From an uncultured Bacilli bacterium (GTDB taxonomy: Bacteria; Bacillota_I; Bacilli_A; RF39; UBA660), in contig CANQFF010000038.1 of the NCBI GenBank assembly GCA_947598345.1, forward strand, positions 1-9,846: a stretch of 9,846 nt of DNA, given 5' to 3'. The position numbers and the translations under genes were made by a program. The notes under the pieces were generated by a model. That model worked only from the letters and a program-made list of their open reading frames with translations. It did no database searches and had not been told where the DNA came from. Positions 1-6,013 of the stretch are shown in pieces (the first letter of the stretch is position 1; every line of letters begins with the position of its first letter).

Positions 1-313
1 TTTTTTCTAATAAATTCTTATAACAAATCATTAAAGAATTGATTGGATCTTTTTCTTCAAAATACTTTGGAGCTAAAATATGTATAATATCCATCTTTAA
101 ATGGAATCCCGAAGTAATACGAACTTCGCCATTGACCATATTTTCTTTAAAATTTTGTTTACAATATTCTAATAATTCAGGACCACTTGCTCTATATATT
201 GCACCACAAATGCCACTACCATTTATCATATACTTATTTGAAGCATTTACAATAGCATCCATATCATTTGAATTTAAAATATAATCTCCACAAATCAAAT
301 ACAATTTACCCAT
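1..313 (-). CDS. Macrodomain (ADP-ribose-binding) protein, N-terminal part, cut by window edge
   Basis: The open frame runs off the left edge, so only 104 codons are visible. The sequence shows the start of a macrodomain: DAIVNASN at residues 19-26 matches the family's NAAN adenosine/ribose-contact motif, GSGICGAIYRASGPEL at 32-47 matches the phosphate-binding loop, and GEVRITSG followed by a hydrophobic strand ending HILAP matches the next two strands. Macrodomains bind ADP-ribose or remove it from proteins or nucleic acids in the cytosol. One oddity is that hydrolases of the YmdB/MacroD type usually have Asp in the loop (GVDGAI), where this protein has Cys36, so its catalytic status is open. 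Two ATG codons are adjacent at 316 and 313. I chose 313 because it puts the GGTGAT ribosome site 4 nt upstream, as in two other genes of the window. The family call is firm, the substrate unknown. Confidence 0.82.
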   Translation of the reverse strand, partial: MGKLYLICGDYILNSNDMDAIVNASNKYMINGSGICGAIYRASGPELLEYCKQNFKENMVNGEVRITSGFHLKMDIIHILAPKYFEEKDPINSLMICYKNLLEK

Positions 314-347
314 CATTATCACCACTAAATTATAGATATTACTATTT

Positions 348-353
348 ATTATA
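348..353 (-). promoter_or_regulatory. Possible -10 box for the macrodomain gene
   Basis: The minus strand reads TATAAT here, about 35 nt upstream of the chosen start. No good -35 hexamer lies 17 nt further upstream, and the DNA is very AT-rich, so this is only a weak candidate. Confidence 0.25.
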
Positions 354-425
354 TCATAAAACTAAAATTTATTTTTTAAATCCATTATTTTGAACTAACA
401 AATTAATATAAGAGAGAAAATCACC

Positions 426-713
426 TTAACAAATTTCCCGACCCCCTGCATTTATGTGATTAGATATAACTAACACATCGCTATCATTACCAAATGCATT
501 TAAAACTCTATTTACTCTTTCCGTTGGAGATAAAGTCTCGTCAGTAGTTCTAGTCATTTTAACATCCAAACCTAATTCCTTTAATCTATTATATATATAC
601 TCAGATATCTTTAAAGTATATTCTTTTTCTATTATCCCATTTCCACTTGCACCAGGGTCATTCCCGCCGTGTCCAGCATCAATTACGACCCTTTTACTTG
701 CTCTTTCATCCAT
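426..713 (-). pseudogene. N-acetylmuramoyl-L-alanine amidase (Amidase_3 family), C-terminally broken
   Basis: The frame encodes only about 95 residues, roughly the first half of an Amidase_3 domain, which cleaves the lactyl-amide bond between MurNAc and L-Ala in peptidoglycan. VVIDAGHGGNDPG carries the first zinc His, GIIEKEYTLKIS the zinc Glu, and VISNHINAGG the second zinc His. The frame then leaves the family pattern at REIC and stops. The region that normally holds the second catalytic Glu, near the C-terminus (IEYGF-like), is absent, so the product should be inactive. Reading on after a one-base shift gives KVIFSLI, reminiscent of the family's EVIYALR, before a TAG at 395-397. This suggests decay by indel rather than a clean deletion. 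A longer GTG start at 722 exists but lies inside the AGGTGAT ribosome site, so ATG 713 is preferred (GGTGAT plus 4 nt). Confidence 0.75.
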
Positions 714-832
714 AACAATCACCTATTATAAAGTATGATTAATTCAAAATAGTGTGAAAAATATAATTAAAACAAACAAGAACAAATTTATTTTTAATGC
801 ATAAACTTAATTTATAATTTACAATATTCTCA

Positions 833-2407
833 TCAAATATGATAATATTTCATCATTAAATCATATTCTCTTTCTACCATTTCTTCAAATTCATTACCCA
901 TTTTAACATCGATTTCAAGTAACATTCCATCATATACCAAAGTATCCTTAAATGGAATAATTGATGTTATAGAAACATTTGGTAATCTATCATATGGAAT
1001 AATATTATCTATATTACTATTTAAACCCTTTACCATATATATTTTATCCCTCGACATAAAAGCCGTATATTCTAATTCATACCTAGAAATAATAAATATC
1101 TCTCTTATTCCTTTTTTAAACTCAGTTGCCAAAGCTAATTCTTCTTCACTAAATTTATAAGGATTAATTTGGCAAAATTCCTTTGTAATTTCATCTTTGT
1201 TTTTCCAATACTTATCAACTATATCTTTGATTTCATGTGGGTTAATACCAACACGATTATAAATTTTCAAATGTTTATTTATTTCATATTTTTTGTTTGT
1301 AAATTCTAACAATCCAAAATATATTTTATAAAATAATTTCGCATCTGCTTTAGATACGCAGGCATTGTTCTGTTTAACATATCTTTTAACTTTATTAATT
1401 TTTATATTAATTTCTTTTGCTTTAATTTCTCTAGCTTCGTTTGGAGTAAACCCGTTTAATGCACCAGATGGCATTTCATCCATAGCTTCATCTAGTGTTT
1501 TAAAAAAAGGAGTTAAATTAATATATTTTAATGAAGGAACATTTTTAAATGATTTTTTTAATGATTTTCTATCTATATTAAGCATTGCATATTTTCTTAT
1601 TAAATCTATAGATGAAAACCAAAAAAATGGTAAACTTTCTAATTCATTTAAAAACTTTTTTATTTTTGGATTATTTATATCAAAATCATTATAAAATAAA
1701 GTTTTATATATTTTAAGATCTATTTTTTTATCTCCTGCTAATCCCTGCTTTTTTCTTTGTTTTTCTAGTTCATCTTCTATTTCATAATAATCTTGAAAAA
1801 TTGCTAGAGGGACTTTGTCGCCTAGACCATCTATCTTTTTAACATCTATATATACATAGTAATTAAACAGTTTATCATTTAACATATGGTTCCATATTAT
1901 TTCAGGTCTTATATTTGTTATACTTGATGCAAACTGACATACTACATCTAATAATGCCGAACCTTGTATTTTACAATAACTTACTAATAATTCATTTAAA
2001 TCATCTATTTTCTTTTTTTCATTCCAATTTACTTTTTTTAAAGCTTTTGTTATTTTATCAATTAGCTCTTCAGGAATATTTCTTTCACCATCGAGCAAAA
2101 ACTTATCTATTAAAGTCCTTGATTCCCAATCATATTTGCCTTTTTTAGGTTTAAACAAATTCGACAACTCTTTTTCAATTGAATAATCTTCATTCAATTT
2201 ATTATCTAATATCATTTTTAAATATTTCAATTCCCTAGTTGTACAAATTTCAATAATATTATCTGGATTTTCATAAACCTTATATATTGCATCTAACATT
2301 TTAACTTTAGTAATTTTTTCGTATTCTTTAAAATCCTCTACAATTCTTGTATAGTTTTCATATACAAATTCTTTTCTAAAACTATTTATTTCATCATACA
2401 TCTTCAT
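833..2407 (-). CDS. Uncharacterised 524-residue cytosolic protein
   Basis: I do not recognise a named family. The protein is highly charged and Lys/Glu-rich, largely helical by composition, and has no signal peptide or membrane segment. Residues 1-80 look like amphipathic helices. A Lys/Glu/Gln-rich, coiled-coil-like stretch lies near 205-225. The segment GALNGFTPNEAREIKAKEI at 315-333 looks like a conserved linker or helix cap. The C-terminal part, about 415-500, switches to a strand-rich fold with NPYKFSEEELA, a repeated-strand region around YMVKGLNSNID, and SIIPFKDTLVYDGMLLEI near the end. From memory, a similar PFK-x(3)-YDG tail occurs in uncharacterised Bacillota proteins, which I could not check. 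The start has a GGGAG ribosome site 9 nt upstream, and the stop is TGA. It stands alone, separated from its neighbours by gaps of 119 and 189 bases. The gene is clearly real, its function unknown. Confidence 0.85.
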   Translation of the reverse strand: MKMYDEINSFRKEFVYENYTRIVEDFKEYEKITKVKMLDAIYKVYENPDNIIEICTTRELKYLKMILDNKLNEDYSIEKELSNLFKPKKGKYDWESRTLIDKFLLDGERNIPEELIDKITKALKKVNWNEKKKIDDLNELLVSYCKIQGSALLDVVCQFASSITNIRPEIIWNHMLNDKLFNYYVYIDVKKIDGLGDKVPLAIFQDYYEIEDELEKQRKKQGLAGDKKIDLKIYKTLFYNDFDINNPKIKKFLNELESLPFFWFSSIDLIRKYAMLNIDRKSLKKSFKNVPSLKYINLTPFFKTLDEAMDEMPSGALNGFTPNEAREIKAKEINIKINKVKRYVKQNNACVSKADAKLFYKIYFGLLEFTNKKYEINKHLKIYNRVGINPHEIKDIVDKYWKNKDEITKEFCQINPYKFSEEELALATEFKKGIREIFIISRYELEYTAFMSRDKIYMVKGLNSNIDNIIPYDRLPNVSITSIIPFKDTLVYDGMLLEIDVKMGNEFEEMVEREYDLMMKYYHI

Positions 2408-2472
2408 AAAACATTACTCCCAACATAATTATCTTCAGATTCCCCTGATTTTTTCCTGTACCTCTTTTTCAC
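2404..2472 (-). other. Possible 22-codon leader ORF or remnant overlapping the next gene by ATGA
   Basis: A GTG-started frame reads VKKRYRKKSGESEDNYVGSN and ends in a TGA that overlaps the ATG of the 524-residue gene (ATGA, 4-nt overlap), as translationally coupled genes do. In the same frame upstream, ATG at 2493 starts MGNNKK and stops at TAA 2473-2475, as if one small ORF had been split by a stop codon. No convincing ribosome site precedes the GTG. It could be chance in AT-rich DNA. Confidence 0.2.
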
Positions 2473-2560
2473 TTACTTTTTATTATTACCCATTAAAATC
2501 ACTTGATATGAATATTATATCACAATATCCTTTATTTTTCGTTGTATTATACACAACAAA

Positions 2561-2583
2561 AGATACTTTTCTCCAAAGTATCT
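2561..2583 (-). terminator. Rho-independent terminator of the four-gene unit
   Basis: AGATACTTT and AAAGTATCT form a perfect 9-bp stem with a 5-nt loop, 14 nt after the stop of the CPBP protease gene. On the minus strand a TTTGTTGTGT tail follows. The stem is AT-rich and the T-tract imperfect, but position and orientation fit. Confidence 0.7.
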
Positions 2584-2596
2584 CAATATTGCTGAT

Positions 2597-4135
2597 TTAT
2601 TCGCCAGTATACTTATATATTTTACCATCATTTTGTAGTACATATCTTTCATTTATTGATGAAATAAACAATGGATATCTATTAATATCCCCTTTTTCTT
2701 GATAATACCCAATTTTAATTATAGAAGGTACTAAAACCTGAGAGAATGAATCTTTTATACTATTCAAATAATTTATATCATTTGAAATATTAGATGTTTT
2801 AATAAAACTACTTAGGTATACAACATTATTACCATCTTTATTCATGTTTAAAATCAAAATATTATATACTCCATTATTTTCAAAAACAATTAAATTATTT
2901 ACATTTTCATATTCTAGTAGTATTTCATTTGATGTATTTAGATTTGAAATTTTTAGCTTATTATTATCTGTTATTTCAATTTTTAACCTATAATTATTAT
3001 CAATACATTCTAATACATTACAATCATTTCTAGATACATTTATTTCATAATCTTTATAATATAAATAAGTTTCTGAATATTCTGATTCTTGTTTTTCTAA
3101 ATAGGTAGGACAAGCATCACTATCATTATTTGATGAACCTATAATACTAAATAAACTTATTGTAAAATATAATAATATGTATATTACCAAAACGATTTTA
3201 AGTACTATACCTAAAGTTCGATCTTCCTTTTTCTGTTCACTAGTCAATTCTAACATTTTATCTTTTGGTAATCCTAAATTAGTTTCACTTTTCCTTAAAA
3301 ACAATACTGCTGTTAAAATAACTGGTATTTCTGTAAACATTATATTGAATAAATAAAATAATCCTAAAATTATAGATGCATTTTCTACTGTACCAACAGC
3401 ATTTACACATACACTAGCACTATTAATTTCTCCAAACATAATCGAAAAATCCCATAATGCGTGCAAAAATATAACAGACCAAATGTTTTTAGTTCTATAA
3501 TATATTGCGCCAAACGCAATACCAGCAAATATTGCACCCAAAATTTGAGCTAAAGTCATTATTAAAGGCTGTCCACCAACAAAATTAACTATGTGTATTA
3601 TACCAAATAAACTACCACTTACTAATATTGAAAAAAGTACATTTTTTCTATTATCCCCGAATCTTTCTATAAATTCGTTTAATAGCCATCCTCTGCACAA
3701 AAGTTCTTCAAATATACCAATTTCAATTGTATAAATCAAAAGTGTAATTACTTCAATAAACTTAATATTTTCAAATGATATACTAAAAATATTAACTGCT
3801 AAAGTAATTATTGAAAAAAGCCATATAGGCCAAGCCTTAATCAAAACTTTAAAAAAATTATCGTGCTTTTGCTTAAATATATACTTATTTTTAAATATTA
3901 ATATTATTGGAATCAATAAAATAATCCAAAAAAGTTCATATATTACCTGTATTCCAAAATATGTATTGTTTATCATAGAATGTAAAAACATCGTTAAATA
4001 GGCATTAAGTCCTAACCATTTTTCTACAATTCCACCCAAACTATTAGTTAACATCATAAATGCTAAAAAAATTAGCGTTATAAATAATGTGAATAATATT
4101 TTACTACTATTTATTTTTTTTATAATTTTTTTCAT
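2597..4135 (-). CDS. CPBP-family intramembrane metalloprotease with long C-terminal extension
   Basis: This is a polytopic membrane protein with a CPBP (Abi/CAAX protease, Rce1-like) core. The three family motifs are present: EELLCRG with E143, E144 and R148; FGIIH ending at H181; and HALWD with H225 and D229. In characterised relatives these form the intramembrane glutamate/histidine site that cleaves peptides, including prenylated proteins in eukaryotes and bacteriocin-related or self-protection substrates in bacteria. I see about nine hydrophobic segments, near 11-31, 59-81, 101-121, 126-146, 163-187, 190-214, 217-235, 253-281 and 309-333. A Lys/Glu-rich loop at 282-308 should be cytosolic, which puts residues 334-512 outside the membrane. 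This tail is strand-rich, has three Cys (342, 372, 377), and is not part of the usual CPBP domain. The start follows a GGATGG site next to the previous gene's stop (8-nt gap). It is the last gene of the unit. The substrate is unknown. Confidence 0.88.
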   Translation of the reverse strand: MKKIIKKINSSKILFTLFITLIFLAFMMLTNSLGGIVEKWLGLNAYLTMFLHSMINNTYFGIQVIYELFWIILLIPIILIFKNKYIFKQKHDNFFKVLIKAWPIWLFSIITLAVNIFSISFENIKFIEVITLLIYTIEIGIFEELLCRGWLLNEFIERFGDNRKNVLFSILVSGSLFGIIHIVNFVGGQPLIMTLAQILGAIFAGIAFGAIYYRTKNIWSVIFLHALWDFSIMFGEINSASVCVNAVGTVENASIILGLFYLFNIMFTEIPVILTAVLFLRKSETNLGLPKDKMLELTSEQKKEDRTLGIVLKIVLVIYILLYFTISLFSIIGSSNNDSDACPTYLEKQESEYSETYLYYKDYEINVSRNDCNVLECIDNNYRLKIEITDNNKLKISNLNTSNEILLEYENVNNLIVFENNGVYNILILNMNKDGNNVVYLSSFIKTSNISNDINYLNSIKDSFSQVLVPSIIKIGYYQEKGDINRYPLFISSINERYVLQNDGKIYKYTGE

Positions 4136-4143
4136 ATTCCATC

Positions 4144-4566
4144 CTACTTAAATTGTTCAGAAGTTAATAATTTGGTACTACAAGGAATTTCAAATTCACT
4201 AAATTTACAAGTACTTGTTCCGTCATTATTATCCTTACACTCGTAAGCTTGTTCACAAATAATACTATCATTAAAAGATATATCTTCTATCGCAAACAAT
4301 ATAACTTCACTAAGACAAGCATAAACGAACAATATAATTCCCAATACCATACAAGTAATTGCTAGTCCCTTACCTTTCTCATTATTTCTTTTTATTTGTA
4401 TTTTACCTACTATTGATAATATTATAGCTAACAAAGCAACTAATATAATTATGGCAATACCTATTTTCGCAATAGACATTGGACAAAATATTGAAAATAT
4501 AAAATCTAAAATTAATATAATTCCAGCTACTATAGATAGCTTATTTGTTTTCTTATTTTCTTCCAT
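4144..4566 (-). CDS. Small three-helix membrane protein with extracytoplasmic Cys tail (DUF4190-like)
   Basis: The 140-residue protein has hydrophobic helices at about 10-29, 33-54 and 68-93. The loop between the second and third (KIQIKRNNEKGKG) is basic, so by the positive-inside rule the N-terminus is cytosolic and the C-terminus outside. That loop followed by a Gly-rich helix (GLAITCMVLGII) resembles small DUF4190-type membrane proteins of Bacillota. The likely outer tail (94-140) holds four Cys (104, 110, 120, 129) around an acidic, Asn/Gly-rich turn, which could form disulfides. A very strong ribosome site, AAGGAGG, sits just upstream of the ATG. It lies third in the four-gene unit, 26 nt after the two-helix gene and 8 nt before the CPBP gene. 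No function is known to me; the context suggests a partner of the protease. Confidence 0.8.
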   Translation of the reverse strand: MEENKKTNKLSIVAGIILILDFIFSIFCPMSIAKIGIAIIILVALLAIILSIVGKIQIKRNNEKGKGLAITCMVLGIILFVYACLSEVILFAIEDISFNDSIICEQAYECKDNNDGTSTCKFSEFEIPCSTKLLTSEQFK

Positions 4567-4592
4567 ACTACTCCTCCTTAATTATTAAAATT

Positions 4593-4913
4593 TTATTCAT
4601 CTTTCTTATTTAAATATTTTTCATCATAATATTGTTTTACTAAATTAAAACGCTTTATACCAAATATAATAGATATAACTGCAAAAAATCCAGTTGCAAT
4701 TATTAACCCTATTGAAAAGAACATTTCATATAGACTAGAATCTATTGACTCATCTGCACCTATCCAACCAAGTATAGATCCACTAACAAACATCAAAACA
4801 CACATAATCATTATATATTCTTTTAAATATTGTTTATAATATGATGTTTTTCTTAATTCCTTGTCTATTTTTTTACCTTCCTTATAGTCTAAATCAAATA
4901 TAGATTTTTTCAT
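4593..4913 (-). CDS. Small two-helix membrane protein of unknown function
   Basis: The 106-residue product has a charged N-terminal segment of about 30 residues, two hydrophobic helices at about 33-52 and 62-86, a short acidic outer loop (GADESIDSS), and a charged C-terminal tail. Both ends are predicted to be cytosolic. I recognise no domain. The ribosome site AGGAGGTGAG overlaps the TAG stop of the upstream kinase-like gene, indicating translational coupling. A TTG codon directly before the ATG could also start the frame, but ATG is preferred. Its place as second gene in the unit suggests that it works with the kinase-like and CPBP proteins, which is inference only. Confidence 0.75.
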   Translation of the reverse strand: MKKSIFDLDYKEGKKIDKELRKTSYYKQYLKEYIMIMCVLMFVSGSILGWIGADESIDSSLYEMFFSIGLIIATGFFAVISIIFGIKRFNLVKQYYDEKYLNKKDE

Positions 4914-4926
4914 CAAAACTCACCTC

Positions 4927-5523
4927 CTACTTCGTTTTATATTGCCTAACCTCTTTTACACTAGAATAATAACTATCTAATTCACTCTTAACAATTTTAT
5001 GTGTTTCTAATTCTCTATTCATATTATAAACATCTAAATCTTTTATATAAATTAACTCACCATAGTCTAATAAATAGCAAACTCCATTTTCATCTTTACC
5101 TATATTTTCTTTTTTAGTGTCATACCATAAATATCCATCATCTCTTAAATCAACATACATTTTTAAAACATCCTCATTACTTATGTTATTTAATGACAAC
5201 TTTTTAAATCCTATTATTTTAGCAGAATATCCATACAACTTAACATCATCTATAATCTGTTCAAACATTGGTTGTAAAATCTTACTACTATGAGATACAT
5301 ATTCTTTCATTGATGGATGTCTATCATATTCATTAAAAGTTACTTTTATAATTTGATTATTAAGTTCAAACACAATAGAACTCTCACCATAGTCCACAAA
5401 ATTTAAATCAGTCAAATTAGAATTATTTTTTTCACATATTTTTTCAAGCGCACTCATCAATATATCAATTTTTGTAATATCTAAATTACTAAATCGTTGT
5501 AAAAATATATCTTTCAGATTCAT
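4927..5523 (-). CDS. Minimal protein-kinase-like protein
   Basis: This is a soluble protein of 198 residues with the signature positions of the protein-kinase/phosphotransferase fold in the right order: a glycine-type loop YGESSIVF at 45-52, a candidate ATP-binding lysine K60 in QIIKVTF, a catalytic-loop equivalent WYDTKKENIG with D135, K137 and N140, and a metal-binding DYG at 153-155 (in place of DFG). It has no membrane segment and is shorter than typical kinases of about 260 residues: the activation segment and most of the C-lobe helices are missing or very short. It may be a small active kinase, a kinase-like antibiotic/toxin phosphotransferase relative, or a sensor pseudokinase. The ATG at 5523 has an AGGAG site 12 nt upstream. 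A TTG at 5535 lies directly against that site and is unlikely. It is the first gene of the unit and is divergent from the XRE regulator. Confidence 0.72.
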   Translation of the reverse strand: MNLKDIFLQRFSNLDITKIDILMSALEKICEKNNSNLTDLNFVDYGESSIVFELNNQIIKVTFNEYDRHPSMKEYVSHSSKILQPMFEQIIDDVKLYGYSAKIIGFKKLSLNNISNEDVLKMYVDLRDDGYLWYDTKKENIGKDENGVCYLLDYGELIYIKDLDVYNMNRELETHKIVKSELDSYYSSVKEVRQYKTK

Positions 5524-5553
5524 ATTATTTATCAACTCCTATATTACAAGATA

Positions 5554-5582
5554 ATTATATCATTTATAAATGAAAATTGGAA
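5554..5582 (-). promoter_or_regulatory. Promoter of the four-gene minus-strand unit
   Basis: The minus strand has a perfect -10 box TATAAT (5554-5559), a 17-nt spacer and a weak -35 TTCCAA (5577-5582). It lies about 30 nt before the start of the kinase-like gene. The spacer contains a perfect palindrome, so repressor binding there would block RNA polymerase. Confidence 0.55.
5561..5572. repeat. Perfect 12-bp palindrome, candidate operator
   Basis: CATTTATAAATG is its own reverse complement and lies between the -35 and -10 boxes of the kinase-like gene's promoter, in the divergent region next to an XRE-type regulator gene. Binding by that regulator is inferred, not shown. Palindromes of this length do arise by chance in AT-rich DNA. 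Confidence 0.5.
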
Positions 5583-5589
5583 TACTTTT

Positions 5590-5619
5590 TTGACATTTAT
5601 TGTAGAATTTTGTTATATG
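5590..5619 (+). promoter_or_regulatory. Promoter of the XRE regulator gene
   Basis: A consensus -35 TTGACA (5590-5595) is followed after 18 nt by TATATG (5614-5619), a fair -10 match. A TATAAT at 5627-5632 is a possible alternative without a clear -35. The gene start lies 55 nt downstream. Confidence 0.5.
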
Positions 5620-5641
5620 ATAAGTATATAATCAAATTATA

Positions 5642-5651
5642 TTATAAATGA
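5642..5651 (+). repeat. Second copy of the operator half-motif
   Basis: TTATAAATGA occurs here and again at 5564-5573, where it overlaps the 12-bp palindrome. The copy here lies between the regulator's promoter and its ribosome site, where binding could give autoregulation. Low-complexity AT sequence makes chance recurrence possible. Confidence 0.35.
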
Positions 5652-5674
5652 GAAAATATATATAGGTGATGTCA

Positions 5675-5944
5675 ATGAATTTCAGCCCTGAAGATGATAG
5701 GTATATATATGAATTAGTAAGTAAAAATATAAAATACTTTAGATTACACAATAATAGTAAATATAGTTCATATGGAAAAATGACACAAGAAGTTCTAGCT
5801 GAAAAATGTGATTTAAGTCATAGTTTAATCAGCAATATTGAATCAAAAAAAGTTCAACAATCTTTTAGTATTGCTGTTTTATACAGAATATCTAGAGTTT
5901 TAGAAGTAGATATCAAAGAATTTTTTGTTGAAAGAAATTTCTGA
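5675..5944 (+). CDS. XRE/Cro-CI-type helix-turn-helix regulator
   Basis: This is a short DNA-binding protein of 89 residues. The five-helix XRE fold covers about 13-85, with MTQEVLAEKCDLSHSLISNIE at about 36-56 forming the helix-turn-helix: Q38 and A42 at the usual scaffold positions, then the recognition helix SHSLISNIE. The C-terminal helices (AVLYRISRVLEVDIKEFF) match the family's closing pattern. There is no extra ligand or oligomerisation domain. The segment NNSKYSSYGK inserted before the HTH is slightly longer than usual. ATG 5675 is chosen because AGGTGAT ends 4 nt upstream; GTG 5666 and ATG 5669 lie within that site. It is the only plus-strand gene, divergent from the kinase-like/CPBP unit, and so is probably its repressor and an autoregulator. 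The family is sure, the target inferred. Confidence 0.9.
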   Translation: MNFSPEDDRYIYELVSKNIKYFRLHNNSKYSSYGKMTQEVLAEKCDLSHSLISNIESKKVQQSFSIAVLYRISRVLEVDIKEFFVERNF

Positions 5945-5960
5945 TATATTATTATATAGA

Positions 5961-5993
5961 AAAACGAGTATGTTAACCAACATTACTCGTTTT
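5961..5993. terminator. Terminator hairpin between the XRE gene and pheT
   Basis: AAAACGAGTA pairs perfectly with TACTCGTTTT, and an inner TGTT/AACA pair extends the stem. Downstream on the plus strand comes TTTTATTTTTA, so it ends the XRE transcript. The A-run at the left foot gives a shorter U-run on the other strand, so it may also end the convergent pheST transcript. Confidence 0.85.
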
Positions 5994-6013
5994 ATTTTTA
6001 AATATTTCCACTA

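Noticed and set aside
39..284. Plus-strand open frame of 81 codons
   Set aside because: It is the antisense shadow of the macrodomain gene; its translation is Ile/Phe-rich with no motif, while the minus strand shows clear family motifs.
724..732. TATAAT just before the amidase remnant as a promoter
   Set aside because: It abuts the AGGTGAT ribosome site, so transcription would start inside or after that site, and no -35 lies at the right distance.
1365..2148. Plus-strand open frames at 1365-1694 and 1915-2148
   Set aside because: Both lie inside the 524-residue gene on the opposite strand and read as Leu/Phe/Ile-rich noise typical of the antisense of Lys/Glu-rich coding DNA.
2541..2557. GTTGT...ACAAC inverted repeat with TATAAT on the minus strand
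   Set aside because: The stem is only 5 bp with a mismatch inside, and no proper -35 was found; too weak to call an operator or promoter.
2508..2702. Plus-strand open frame of 64 codons over the terminator
   Set aside because: It spans the operon's terminator hairpin and the end of the CPBP gene and has no ribosome site.
833..5944. Possible use of TGA as tryptophan (Mycoplasma code)
   Set aside because: TGA ends the 524-residue gene and the XRE gene exactly where the proteins should end, and the Trp codons I checked in the long genes are TGG.
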